DNA from: an uncultured Coriobacteriia bacterium
GTDB lineage: Bacteria > Actinomycetota > Coriobacteriia > Coriobacteriales > QAMH01
Reading direction: 5' to 3'
Assembly (NCBI GenBank): GCA_902493755.1
Contig: CABURF010000004.1
Location: 1-16,089, forward strand
Length of the DNA: 16,089 nt
The stretch's first letter is position 1; each line of letters starts with the position of its first letter. Below, piece by piece: positions 16,065 through 16,089 of this stretch. The translations under genes were made by a program, and so were the position numbers. The notes beneath the pieces were generated by a model. It was not told the DNA's origin. It searched no databases and was given only the letters and a program-made list of their open reading frames with translations.

Positions 16065-16089
16065 GATCTACTTGCCTCCCAAGTGCTCA

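Overview
The window looks like a chromosomal segment of an anaerobic, high-GC actinobacterium of the Coriobacteriia, probably an Eggerthellaceae relative. This is inferred from three things: the dnaG-rpoD order, the density of Cys-ligated molybdopterin (Mo/W-bisPGD) oxidoreductases with Fe-S and NrfD partners, and the general style of the proteins. No species can be named from sequence alone. All ten protein genes lie on the minus strand, so the text below reads from high to low coordinates.

Right end (16064-12629): dnaG (primase) and rpoD (primary sigma factor) sit 14 nt apart and form a housekeeping operon. A CAU-anticodon tRNA with its own TATAAT box follows rpoD and ends in a hairpin terminator. 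From 12240 to 12591 I see no convincing gene. A divergent tRNA block follows: tRNA-Gly(GCC) and tRNA-Cys(GCA) on plus, and tRNA-Val(GAC) on minus. Next comes mrp, an Fe-S carrier P-loop ATPase, closed by a 14-bp hairpin terminator.

Middle (10724-5896): a promoter and a leader of about 180 nt, holding two hairpins and two tiny ORFs, precede a three-gene respiratory-type operon. It encodes a large catalytic molybdoenzyme, a four-cluster ferredoxin subunit and an eight-helix NrfD membrane subunit, and ends in a strong terminator. The catalytic subunit carries an unusual C-terminal pair of aromatic-rich, OCRE-like repeats of about 80 residues and has no Tat signal.

Left (5836-1): a CCG-domain Fe-S protein resembling HdrB/GlpC, a second Cys-ligated molybdoenzyme resembling acetylene hydratase, a CofC-like transferase interrupted by a +1 frameshift at CTT TGA C, and a radical SAM protein with extra N-terminal cysteines that runs off the edge. 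The radical SAM plus transferase pair resembles the 'rSAM/selenodomain-associated' (TrsS and transferase 1) gene pairs. Next to a molybdoenzyme and an electron-transfer Fe-S protein, it is the best candidate here for a poorly described system. Palindromic repeats, REP-like or MITE-like, occupy three of the intergenic gaps on this side.
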